Notes under the pieces: model-generated
What the model saw: the letters and a program-made list of their open reading frames with translations, nothing else
Told to the model about the DNA's origin: nothing
Database searches by the model: none
Translations under genes and position numbers: made by a program
NCBI GenBank assembly: GCA_944321085.1
Contig: CALUJY010000004.1
Span: 124,001 to 188,000 of the forward strand
Reading direction: 5' to 3'
Length of the DNA: 64,000 nucleotides
Origin: an uncultured Barnesiella sp.
Lineage (GTDB): Bacteria; Bacteroidota; Bacteroidia; Bacteroidales; Barnesiellaceae_A
Shown: positions 9,768 to 17,575 of the stretch, piece by piece
Layout of the letters: the number at the start of each line of letters is the position of its first letter
How positions within the stretch are numbered: position 1 is the stretch's first letter

Positions 9768-10535
9768 TTACAGGTCAAACAATCGGCGGGCATTCTCTGT
9801 GGTGACGGCGTCTATCGCCTCTATGCTTTCGCCCATTATATCGGCCACCCGTGCTGCCGTATAGGCTGTATAGGCCGGTTCGTTGCGTTTGCCGCGCCGC
9901 GGTACCGGGGCAAGATAAGGCGCATCGGTCTCCAATATCATCCGTTCGCGTCCTATGGCATGTAGAGTCTCTTCCATGTGGGCATTCTTGAAGGTAACGA
10001 TACCGTTTATTCCGAAATAGAAGTCTCCCGCCCGTCGGCGTATCTCCTCCACCTCGGCGACACTCCCCGTGAAGCTGTGGAATACGCCCTTCACCGAGTT
10101 GTGCGGGAATGTTTCCAGCACCTCCAACACCTCATTCAGTGCCTCCCGGCAATGTATGATGATAGGCATCGACATTTCCGCAGCCCATTCTGTTTGTCGG
10201 GCAAAAGCATCTTTTTGCTCTTTGAGGCGGCTTTTGTCCCAGTATAGGTCTATCCCTATTTCGCCTATGGCGCAGTAGCGGTGTGTCTTCAAGAGAGTCT
10301 TTATCTGTGACAGTTGCTCCTGATAGTCATCTTCCACCGAGGTCGGATGCAGTCCCATGGCAGCGCGACATTTGCCCCGATAGCGGTCGACCGTATCGTG
10401 TAGAGCCTCTACGGTAGTGAGGTCTATGTTGGGTAGTATCAGGGTATGAATGCCGGCTTCTACGGCACGTGTCACTACGGCGTCGCGGTCATCGTCGAAT
10501 TCGGGCAGGTATATATGCGTGTGCGTGTCTATCAT
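9768..10535 (-). CDS. TatD family metal-dependent hydrolase
   Basis: 255 residues, full length for the TatD/YcfH family of TIM-barrel metal hydrolases, whose members include 3'-5' exonucleases acting on DNA or RNA in the cytoplasm. The N-terminal MIDTHTHIY supplies the HxH metal pair. IGEIGIDLYW carries the conserved Glu, IIHCREAL and FHSFTGS supply later His ligands, and LETDAPYLAP is the diagnostic C-terminal motif with the last Asp. The start codon overlaps the stop of the upstream gene by four bases (ATGA), so translation is probably coupled. Paralogues in this family are hard to tell apart, so no specific symbol is given. The family is certain; the physiological substrate is not. Confidence 0.93.
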   Translation of the reverse strand: MIDTHTHIYLPEFDDDRDAVVTRAVEAGIHTLILPNIDLTTVEALHDTVDRYRGKCRAAMGLHPTSVEDDYQEQLSQIKTLLKTHRYCAIGEIGIDLYWDKSRLKEQKDAFARQTEWAAEMSMPIIIHCREALNEVLEVLETFPHNSVKGVFHSFTGSVAEVEEIRRRAGDFYFGINGIVTFKNAHMEETLHAIGRERMILETDAPYLAPVPRRGKRNEPAYTAYTAARVADIMGESIEAIDAVTTENARRLFDL

Positions 10536-11233
10536 TCGGCGCTTTTCTCGTTCTTACGGTAGTAATATATCACGCCGTATTCCGAGCAACGGGCTATACG
10601 TTCTTCGGGTTTGCGGTCTTCGTAGTATGCCTCCACTTGGTTCCATATCTCGGCGATAAGGGCGTCGGCCTCGGTGCGCAGCTCATTGAGCTGTTGCAGC
10701 GAGCGTTGCATCTGTTCTCTGAACCGGTCGCGGCTGTATTGTGCCTCGGTGAAGCAGTCATAGTGTACCTTCACTTTGGCAATGGTGGGGTTGTAGATGG
10801 GCGAACCGCCACGTAATGCCATGCGGCGGTTTTCTCCCTCTATAATGCGTTTGCCCCATAGCGAGACAGCCTCTTCGCTCATCAGGTCGGGTACGGCATA
10901 GTCGTCGGGGTCGAGTCCGTAGAGCTTCTTGTGTTCGGCCTTTATCTCGTGGCGGGTTACCGACATGTTGAGCACCTGTATGAAGTGCGATATGTACATG
11001 CGTGCGCTTTTGACAAGCGGCTGGCACTGTTTGTTGCTTTTGCCGAGTTGCTCATAATTGTAGCGAAATTGCGTGATGGCGGCTTTCAGACGCGGCAATA
11101 ACACCCTTGCTTCGTTAAGTACTTTGAACGAAGCAGGTTGCTCGCCGGCCGATTGCCGCAGCTCCATGCTTACGGCTTTTTCAAGTGCCGTTACGCGAGC
11201 GGCGTCGGTATTGGGAAGTCGTCGGTATGGCAT
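10532..11233 (-). CDS. Conserved hypothetical protein, helical, between ispA-like and tatD-like genes
   Basis: 233 residues that I do not recognise. The chain looks mostly alpha-helical, with long amphipathic stretches (residues about 10-90 and 160-210) and many Arg, Glu and Gln. Possible landmarks are LYGLDPDDYAVPDLMSEEAVSLWGK near the middle and EYGVIYYYRKNEK at the end. There is no signal peptide or membrane segment, so it should be cytosolic. It starts one base after the stop of the polyprenyl synthase gene and overlaps the TatD start by four bases, so it is the tightly coupled middle gene of a three-gene block. That proves coexpression but not function. Real gene on position and codon use; function unknown. 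Confidence 0.7.
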   Translation of the reverse strand: MPYRRLPNTDAARVTALEKAVSMELRQSAGEQPASFKVLNEARVLLPRLKAAITQFRYNYEQLGKSNKQCQPLVKSARMYISHFIQVLNMSVTRHEIKAEHKKLYGLDPDDYAVPDLMSEEAVSLWGKRIIEGENRRMALRGGSPIYNPTIAKVKVHYDCFTEAQYSRDRFREQMQRSLQQLNELRTEADALIAEIWNQVEAYYEDRKPEERIARCSEYGVIYYYRKNEKSAE

Positions 11234-11234
11234 C

Positions 11235-12212
11235 TCAATGGTCTCGTTTCATCATTTCGCTTGCAAGGGCAAGCAAGGGTAATTTACGGTCTTCGGGTAC
11301 AAGTATTTCATCCATGCAAGAGAGGGCGGCGCGGTAGTAGGTCTCCATCTTTTCCATGCAGCGTTTGTCTGTGCCGGTGCGGTTATATACTCCGGTTATT
11401 GCTTCTATTTTCTCTTCGGGGGCGACGTCGCTGTTACCCACATAACGGTTCAGCAACGCGAGGTCGTCGCCCTGAGCCTGTTGCAACGCCTCTATCAGGA
11501 GGTAGGTTTTCTTGTCGTTGAGAATGTCGCCGCCTATCTTTTTCCCGAATACAGCCGGGTCGCCATATACATCGAGATAGTCGTCTTGCAGTTGGAATGC
11601 CATTCCCAAATTCTCGCCGAAACGATATAACGAGGCAGCTTGCGCTACGGGTGCGCCGGCTATGATGGCGCCCGTTTTCAAGGCGCAACCCAGCAGTACG
11701 GCGGTTTTCAGCCGTATCATGTTCAGGTATTCGTTGGCGGTAACATCGTTGCGAGTTTCGAAGTCCATGTCTAATTGTTGTCCCTCGCATATCTCTATGG
11801 CTGTTTTCAGGAACGTTTCCAATACCTGCGGCAACAAGCGCGGTGCTACCTGTGCCACATATTGTGTGGCAAGTATCTGCATGGCGTCGCCCGAGAGAAT
11901 GGCATGATTTTCATCCCACACCTTGTGTACGGTCGGTTTGTTGCGACGCATGTCGGCATGGTCCATCACATCGTCATGCAGCAATGTGAAGTTGTGGAAT
12001 ATCTCTATGCCCATAGCCGGTTTCAATGCCTGTTGCAAGTCGCCGCCGAAGAGCTCGCATGCCATCAGGGTGAGTACGGGACGGATGCGTTTGCCCCCCA
12101 ACGAGAGTTCGTAACTCACGGGAGCATATAGCGATTCGGGGGTTTGCGGATATTTTATTCCGGCAAGAGCCTCATTTATCATCTCTAAGTATTGTGTCGA
12201 TTGCTTTTCCAT
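11235..12212 (-). CDS. Polyprenyl (geranylgeranyl/octaprenyl-type) diphosphate synthase
   Basis: 325 residues, normal for trans-isoprenyl diphosphate synthases, which condense isopentenyl diphosphate with allylic diphosphates. The first Asp-rich motif is DDVMD at 80-84, in LLHDDVMDHADMRR. The second is DDYLD at 210-214, in LQDDYLDVYGD. GGKRIRP near residue 40 binds diphosphate, and GDILNDKKTYL follows the second motif. Product length (C15, C20 or longer for menaquinone) is set by bulky residues just before DDxxD. Here that stretch is HNFTLLH, which does not fix the product, so I give no symbol. It lies 47 bases after the coiled-coil gene and is probably in the same - strand transcription unit as the genes that follow. 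Confidence 0.92.
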   Translation of the reverse strand: MEKQSTQYLEMINEALAGIKYPQTPESLYAPVSYELSLGGKRIRPVLTLMACELFGGDLQQALKPAMGIEIFHNFTLLHDDVMDHADMRRNKPTVHKVWDENHAILSGDAMQILATQYVAQVAPRLLPQVLETFLKTAIEICEGQQLDMDFETRNDVTANEYLNMIRLKTAVLLGCALKTGAIIAGAPVAQAASLYRFGENLGMAFQLQDDYLDVYGDPAVFGKKIGGDILNDKKTYLLIEALQQAQGDDLALLNRYVGNSDVAPEEKIEAITGVYNRTGTDKRCMEKMETYYRAALSCMDEILVPEDRKLPLLALASEMMKRDH

Positions 12213-12259
12213 AGACCTATGTTATACTCTGATAATTTTTCTGTTTCTTTTCCTGCGAT

Positions 12260-14422
12260 TTACCACAGACTCATTTGCGACGAGTTGTCGGCGTTTCGGC
12301 GTGCCTCTTTTTCGGCAGCCCGTGCTTTCTCCTCTTCCTCTTCGCGACGTTTCTCCTCCTCTTTGCGACGCGCCTCTTCTTCGAGACTGTCGGGTAAGAT
12401 AGGTACCATCCAGTTGATACATTCATCTATCTCGATAGGAGCACGCCGTGAGGTCTTGCCCGGGGTATTGTCGTTGCCGAAAGTGATTTTTATATCCTCT
12501 CGATTCTCTTTTTCTTTTTCTTTTTCTTTTTCTTTTTCTTCTTTTCTCTCTACCTTTTCAACTTTTTCGGTCTTTTCTACATCTTTATTTGTTTTCTCCT
12601 CTTTTTCCTTCTCTGTTTTTGTTTCAGCCTTTGCCTCCCATGCGGCAATCTGGTTTTCATACGCTTTGTTTTGTGTGCGCAGCGTAGCCGTTTGCGAGAT
12701 GAGCTCTTGACGTTGTTTTTTCAGAGCGGCAATCATTTCGTTAGCTTTGCGTAGCTCCTCGGTATCGGCAGGCAGTGACTTCCCTTCGGCTTGTTCTCTC
12801 CATCGCTCGGCCTCTTGCTGCAATTTTTCCATGCGGATATGCAACTCGGCAAGCTCCTTTTCGGCGCGATTTTTGGCCGACTCTACCTCTTCATACTTGC
12901 TTACCTTTTCTTCCACTTTGCTTACCAGCTCAACGACTTTGTTCAGCTCGTTGTTTTCTTCGGTCAGTTCGGCAATGCGTTTGTCGCGTTCGGCAATCTC
13001 TTTGCGGGCTGCTTCGGCATCGCTTTCCTGTTTTCGCAATTCGGCAATCAACGCATCGGCATCGGCCAGTCGGGCAGTGGCAGCCTCTGTTTCGGCACGC
13101 TCTTTTTCAACTTCGTCGCTTTTTCTTTCTATTTGGCGTTTATACTCCTCGTTTTGAGCGGCAAGTACATTGCGTTCTTGTTGCAACGCATCATATTTGT
13201 TTTTCAGTTCGTTTAGTTGGACAGTATTGTCTTCCCTTGCAATCTGTATGGACTGTTCGTCCTCTTGCAGCTTTTGGAGCGATGTTTCCAGTTCGTTGCA
13301 GCGTTGCAGGCTCTTGTCGAGCTCGCCTTGCAATTCACCGGTTTTCTCTTCGAGGCTGTTGCGTACGTTTCCCGCCTCGGCGAGTTGACTCTCCAAGAGA
13401 GCAATCTGTTCTTGTGCCTCTTGCAATGCGCTTTGTGCTTGTGTCAGTTCGCCTTGCGCCTGTTCCAGCAGTTGCACATTCGTATCCTCTGTTTCGTTTG
13501 CTGCTTTCAGCTCTTCGTGAGCCGTTTGCAAAGCCACGAGTTCTTGTTTCAGTTGCTCTATGGTTTGCTCTTTTTCGCTTATTGCCAGCGTATGCTCTTC
13601 TGCGGCATGTTGCAGAGCCTCTTTCTCGCCCGACAACTCTTCGTTCTTTCTCCTTGCTTCGTCGAGGGCAGCAGCCGTTTCTTCCGTTTTTTGGCGCAAC
13701 TCCTCTAACTCGGCATCCTTTTCTGTCGTATTGTCGTCGGCCGGTTTATTTTTCAGTTCTTGTATTATCCCTAAGAGCCGTGTGTTTTCGCTTATGGCGT
13801 CGTCGAGTTCCTGTTGCTTCACTCCCGCCACCTTCAATTTGTTTACGAGGCTTTTGTTTTCCAGTTCATACTGTTCCTTTTCGGCCTCCAACGTAGCCAC
13901 TCGGTTATCCAAGTCGTGTACTTTGTCGTGCAGGGCGCGTTTCTGTCGCTCGGCACTCAGTTGAGCATTTTTTATTTCGTTTTTCTGCTCTTCGAGCTCG
14001 GCTGTTTTCCGTTTCTGTGCTGCCAACTCCTCCTCCAATTTCTGTCGGGTAGCTGCCACCTCCTGTTCTACGACCGAGCGAGCCTGCCCGTTGAGTTCGG
14101 TAATGTAATTTTTGAACGAGTCGCCCAAGTGTTCGTAGATGTAGCGTTTCTCGCTCTCGCGGTCGATGCACGTACGTACGAAATCGGGCAGCGAAGCGTT
14201 GATCAGTTCCACAATGTGTTCCAACAGGCTGTCGGGAAGAGTCTCCCCGTCGCTGTTTATCGGAGCTGTCGGAGCTGTCGGGGCTGCCGGTTCAGCTGCC
14301 CCGGTGTTTGCCGTGGTACGAGGTGTGGCTGCAACATCCCGTTCCGTATGATGTTGTGTGTATTCTTCTTCCTCCTCTTCGGAGAACCCGAGTGCTTTCA
14401 GAGATTTTTTCAGGAATGACAT
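12260..14422 (-). CDS. Long coiled-coil protein, unknown function
   Basis: 720 residues. Order of parts: a short start (MSFLKKSLKALGFSEEEEEEY), an Ala/Pro/Thr-rich linker (about 25-55), a small folded segment (about 56-105, DSLLEHIVELINASLPDFVRTCIDR), then an almost unbroken heptad-rich coiled coil from about 110 to 600. A Lys/Glu low-complexity tail with an EK run is followed by a short conserved-looking end (APIEIDECINWMVPILPDSLEEEARR). No signal peptide, membrane segment or enzyme motif is present. SMC or intermediate-filament-like scaffolds are possible analogies, but there is no ATPase head. It lies 30 bases downstream of the receiver/ATP-grasp gene, so they are probably cotranscribed. 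A hexanucleotide repeat lies in the tail coding region. I do not know its role. Confidence 0.75.
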   Translation of the reverse strand: MSFLKKSLKALGFSEEEEEEYTQHHTERDVAATPRTTANTGAAEPAAPTAPTAPINSDGETLPDSLLEHIVELINASLPDFVRTCIDRESEKRYIYEHLGDSFKNYITELNGQARSVVEQEVAATRQKLEEELAAQKRKTAELEEQKNEIKNAQLSAERQKRALHDKVHDLDNRVATLEAEKEQYELENKSLVNKLKVAGVKQQELDDAISENTRLLGIIQELKNKPADDNTTEKDAELEELRQKTEETAAALDEARRKNEELSGEKEALQHAAEEHTLAISEKEQTIEQLKQELVALQTAHEELKAANETEDTNVQLLEQAQGELTQAQSALQEAQEQIALLESQLAEAGNVRNSLEEKTGELQGELDKSLQRCNELETSLQKLQEDEQSIQIAREDNTVQLNELKNKYDALQQERNVLAAQNEEYKRQIERKSDEVEKERAETEAATARLADADALIAELRKQESDAEAARKEIAERDKRIAELTEENNELNKVVELVSKVEEKVSKYEEVESAKNRAEKELAELHIRMEKLQQEAERWREQAEGKSLPADTEELRKANEMIAALKKQRQELISQTATLRTQNKAYENQIAAWEAKAETKTEKEKEEKTNKDVEKTEKVEKVERKEEKEKEKEKEKENREDIKITFGNDNTPGKTSRRAPIEIDECINWMVPILPDSLEEEARRKEEEKRREEEEEKARAAEKEARRNADNSSQMSLW
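12508..12540. repeat. CTTTTT hexanucleotide tandem repeat inside the coiled-coil gene
   Basis: About 5.5 perfect copies of CTTTTT on the + strand, with C at 12508, 12514, 12520, 12526, 12532 and 12538. It encodes alternating Glu-Lys on the - strand. Six is a multiple of three, so gain or loss of units changes tail length without shifting frame. Confidence 0.9.
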
Positions 14423-14452
14423 CTTTTTTCTATCGTTAGTATGGTAATATTA

Positions 14453-17413
14453 TTATTGAGGTTTTATGACCGAGCCTTTGCGTTTCCGACCGTTGATAAG
14501 AATCGATACCGGTTTGTCGAAGCATGCCATTCTCAGGCGTTCCGATTCATATACGGCCGGTTGGGCGTCTAAGTACTCCTCGTCATAAATATCCGAGCCG
14601 TCGAAAGCATTTACCGTGAAGTATCCTACGCCAAACGAGGTGAGATTTTGGAAAAAGTGCGTGCCTTGGCTCGGCTCTATGCGGTAGTTTTCCAATGCTA
14701 CCTCCACGATGAGGCGGGCTCCCGATATTTGAGGCCACTTCACGGGTATGCCCAACGCGCTGTCCGACGAGCCCCACCGTCCCGGGCCTATCAGGATGTA
14801 AGGCTCCTCGCGCTCGGTAAAGGTACGATTTATTTTTTCTATCTCCTCGGCTATCGCCGCATTATTTGTGTGGTCGTAGTGTTTCGTCTTCACATACAGC
14901 ACATGGCGTATGTTGTTCATTCGTCCGTGACCCAATGCCATGTTACTGCGCAAGAACAGCTCTTTGTCGTCGATACGCGAAAGGTCGTCATGCAGCATCT
15001 CTTTCGTGTCTACGATGGGTCGCATCTGCAACCAATATATTTGTCCTTTTGTGCCTCTATCCGGCAAGTTGCCGGTAAATTCTATCTCTACCGGGCGTCC
15101 CATCTCGCGGCTGCCTATCGACAACATGGTGTCTATCACCTTAGCCAACGGATACGAATTGTTTTTCAGTATGTTGGAGAAAGTAACCACTTTGCGGCCG
15201 CCTTCGTAGTAGCCGTCGTACAATATATTGTCGTTATAGTCGTAGGTCGATACTACGCGTCGCACTGCACCGTCTTTGTCGGCTATCCTGATGGGGAGGT
15301 CTAAGAGGTTGAAGCCGTCGTTTACCTCAAACTGCTGGTAAGCCGTCTCGGTGTCCAAGGCGTAGAAACTCGTTTGCGTGTCGCGCAAGGCAAGGTCTAT
15401 CGTGCTCGTTTGCAGTACCTTGCCCGGGTGCTTGGGCGAGAAACGTAGACTGCGCCCTCCGTCGACGATATATTTACCCAATCCTACGGCGAGGCTCACT
15501 ACGCCGTCTTCCGTCTTCTCCTCGTTGAGCGGATAGTAATTGAGCGAGCGTCCTACACCAGAGAAGGTCGGGTAATAACGTGTTCCGTACTGCCGGCCTA
15601 CCACCTCCTGCAAGATGACAGCCATCTTCTCTTGGTCTATCAGGTTCGACGTCGCTGTCATGTAAGCCTTGCTGTCAGCGTAGAAGACCGAGGCATACAC
15701 GCCCTTCACCGCCTTGCACATCAGTTGCAGCATTATATCCTTGTCCTTGACGTTGGGTATCATGTACGTCGAGTATATCCCGGCAAAAGGTTGGTAATGC
15801 GAGTCTTCCAGCAAGCTCGACGACCGTATGGCCAATGGGTTTTCCAGCAGGTCGGCCAGCGAGCGCAAGTCTCTTTTCACCCGGTCGGGTAATTTTGATT
15901 CTTGGAAACGTCGCAGAATCTCCTCATCGGGCGCGTCCGATAGAGCGATTTGGTACAACCGGTTGTTTTCCATAAACTCGTCGAAGACGTCGGTACACAA
16001 AGCCACCGTTCGCGGCACCTCTACGCTTACCCCGTCGATATTGTCCAATACCGGGTTGCGTATGATAAGCTGGTCGATAAAAGCCAAACCGCGCCCTTTA
16101 CCGCCCAAAGAGCCCTCGCCGATACGGGCAAAGTTAGAGTAACGGTCAAATCGGTCGCGCAAGAAGATGGCAACCACGCCGCGGTTCTTCATTTTGCGGT
16201 AACGCACTATCGTGTCGGTGATGATTTGTCGCACTTTGGGAGCATCCTCCTGCTTGTCGAAGTGTAGGCGTGCCAACACCTCGGCTATCGAGAAGAGTGC
16301 GCGAGAGTAGAGCCATCGCGATATGTCGTTGCGCGACGAGTGATAGAGCAGCGAGTAGTCGGGTATATCGCGCAACCCGTATTGCAACTCCCGCAAATTG
16401 GCTATTCTGGCAATGATTTCGCCTGTATAAGGGTCGGTAAACTCAAAATCGCCGAAGCCGAAGTTCTTCTTTATCGTCTCGCCCAAGTCGATGGGCAGTT
16501 TGGGCGAGTTCTTGTCGAGGAACGAAGCGCCGAGGCGTGCTACATCATGCTCAAACCCTTTTTCCGACGATTGTATGATGATAGGCAGGTAAGGGTCGTG
16601 CTGACGCACATACTCGCAAAACTCCACTCCTGCACGGGCATCTTTCACACCCTCGCGCGGGAACCTTACATCCGAGATGACACCTAGTATCTTGTCGCCG
16701 TAGCGGTTATACATTTCCGTAGCCTCTTCATAGTTGCGGGCAAGCAGCACTTTGGGGCGACCTCGCATGCGCAACATACGTTCGTGGTCATTCAGAGCCT
16801 CGGTCGAGAAAATACGCGACTGCGTAACGAGAAATTTATACAAATGCGGGAGAATCGACGAGTAGAAACGCGTAGAATCTTCTACCAGCAATATACCCTG
16901 TACGCCCACTTCGCCTATGTCGTACGCCACATTCATCTTATCCTCTATCAGCTTGATGATGGCAAGCAATACATCGGCGTTACCCAACCAGCTGAATACG
17001 AAGTCTACGCCGCGCAAATCTTCGTTCTCTATGCGCAACGAAAGCTCCCGTGAAAACGGAGCCAAAACTACTATATATATGTATGGATACTTTTCCCTGA
17101 TTTCGCGTGCATGCATGAATGTCTCGGAGCAATCTACTCCCGGCATCATGATGACTAAGTCGAAGTGGCGGGCGGATAAAAATTCTATCGCTTCTTCGGC
17201 AGTTTCTACCTGCGTCACACGTGGGGGAGAGCTTAGGCTTAGTGATACGTACTCTAAAAAAATATGCTCCTCTACGCGCCCGTCCTCCTCCAAAGTGAAG
17301 GCGTCATAGCGGCTTGCTACAAGCAAAACCTCATGCACGCGCCGTTGCATCAGGCTCCCAAAAGAGACATCTCTCAACCTGAATTCTGTCGTGGGGGAAG
17401 TGTTCTCTGCCAT
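14453..17413 (-). CDS. PEP/pyruvate-binding (ATP-grasp) protein with N-terminal receiver domains
   Basis: 986 residues from the ATG at 17413; the longer frame starts with TTG, and a -7 promoter element at 17463-17470 gives a sensible leader. Residues about 25-165 look like a degenerate receiver (FDLVIMMPG lacks the phospho-acceptor Asp). Residues about 170-315 are a canonical receiver: E178-D179, acceptor D248 in ISDVR, S282-S283, K301 in LDKNSP. From about 430 the protein matches the nucleotide-binding half of PEP synthase and pyruvate phosphate dikinase (EGSLGGKGRGLAF, AIRSSSLLEDS...PFAGIYST, LIGPGRWGSSD). The swivelling phospho-His domain and the PEP-binding barrel are absent, so it cannot be a complete PEP synthase. 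A signal-controlled phosphotransferase or sensor is my inference. Confidence 0.8.
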   Translation of the reverse strand: MAENTSPTTEFRLRDVSFGSLMQRRVHEVLLVASRYDAFTLEEDGRVEEHIFLEYVSLSLSSPPRVTQVETAEEAIEFLSARHFDLVIMMPGVDCSETFMHAREIREKYPYIYIVVLAPFSRELSLRIENEDLRGVDFVFSWLGNADVLLAIIKLIEDKMNVAYDIGEVGVQGILLVEDSTRFYSSILPHLYKFLVTQSRIFSTEALNDHERMLRMRGRPKVLLARNYEEATEMYNRYGDKILGVISDVRFPREGVKDARAGVEFCEYVRQHDPYLPIIIQSSEKGFEHDVARLGASFLDKNSPKLPIDLGETIKKNFGFGDFEFTDPYTGEIIARIANLRELQYGLRDIPDYSLLYHSSRNDISRWLYSRALFSIAEVLARLHFDKQEDAPKVRQIITDTIVRYRKMKNRGVVAIFLRDRFDRYSNFARIGEGSLGGKGRGLAFIDQLIIRNPVLDNIDGVSVEVPRTVALCTDVFDEFMENNRLYQIALSDAPDEEILRRFQESKLPDRVKRDLRSLADLLENPLAIRSSSLLEDSHYQPFAGIYSTYMIPNVKDKDIMLQLMCKAVKGVYASVFYADSKAYMTATSNLIDQEKMAVILQEVVGRQYGTRYYPTFSGVGRSLNYYPLNEEKTEDGVVSLAVGLGKYIVDGGRSLRFSPKHPGKVLQTSTIDLALRDTQTSFYALDTETAYQQFEVNDGFNLLDLPIRIADKDGAVRRVVSTYDYNDNILYDGYYEGGRKVVTFSNILKNNSYPLAKVIDTMLSIGSREMGRPVEIEFTGNLPDRGTKGQIYWLQMRPIVDTKEMLHDDLSRIDDKELFLRSNMALGHGRMNNIRHVLYVKTKHYDHTNNAAIAEEIEKINRTFTEREEPYILIGPGRWGSSDSALGIPVKWPQISGARLIVEVALENYRIEPSQGTHFFQNLTSFGVGYFTVNAFDGSDIYDEEYLDAQPAVYESERLRMACFDKPVSILINGRKRKGSVIKPQ

Positions 17414-17462
17414 TTCTATTAATCGATGTTGGCTTTTTGCCAAATAATACTTTTTTAACGCT

Positions 17463-17470
17463 CAAATTTA
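17463..17470 (-). promoter_or_regulatory. -7 promoter element (TAAATTTG) for the receiver/ATP-grasp gene
   Basis: TAAATTTG on the - strand fits TAnnTTTG, about 50 bases before the ATG at 17413. No good -33 TTTG lies at the right distance. It overlaps the gdhA promoter region, so the two genes share a divergent control region. Confidence 0.45.
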
Positions 17471-17480
17471 CGAAGAAAAA

Positions 17481-17512
17481 TTTGTTTATTCGACAATCTC
17501 CACCTACATTTG
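17481..17512 (+). promoter_or_regulatory. Canonical Bacteroidota promoter of gdhA
   Basis: TTTG (17481-17484), 20 bases, then TACATTTG (17505-17512), a perfect match to TTTG-N19-21-TAnnTTTG. Transcription would start near 17519, leaving a leader of about 57 bases before the gdhA ATG at 17576. Confidence 0.8.
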
Positions 17513-17575
17513 TACAACCTATTTTGCGTCATATTTTATGGAGACGCTACAATATTAATCTTTAAAACTAATACA

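Noticed and set aside
14453..17413. Calling the protein phosphoenolpyruvate synthase
   Set aside because: The phospho-His and PEP-binding domains needed for that reaction are not visible.
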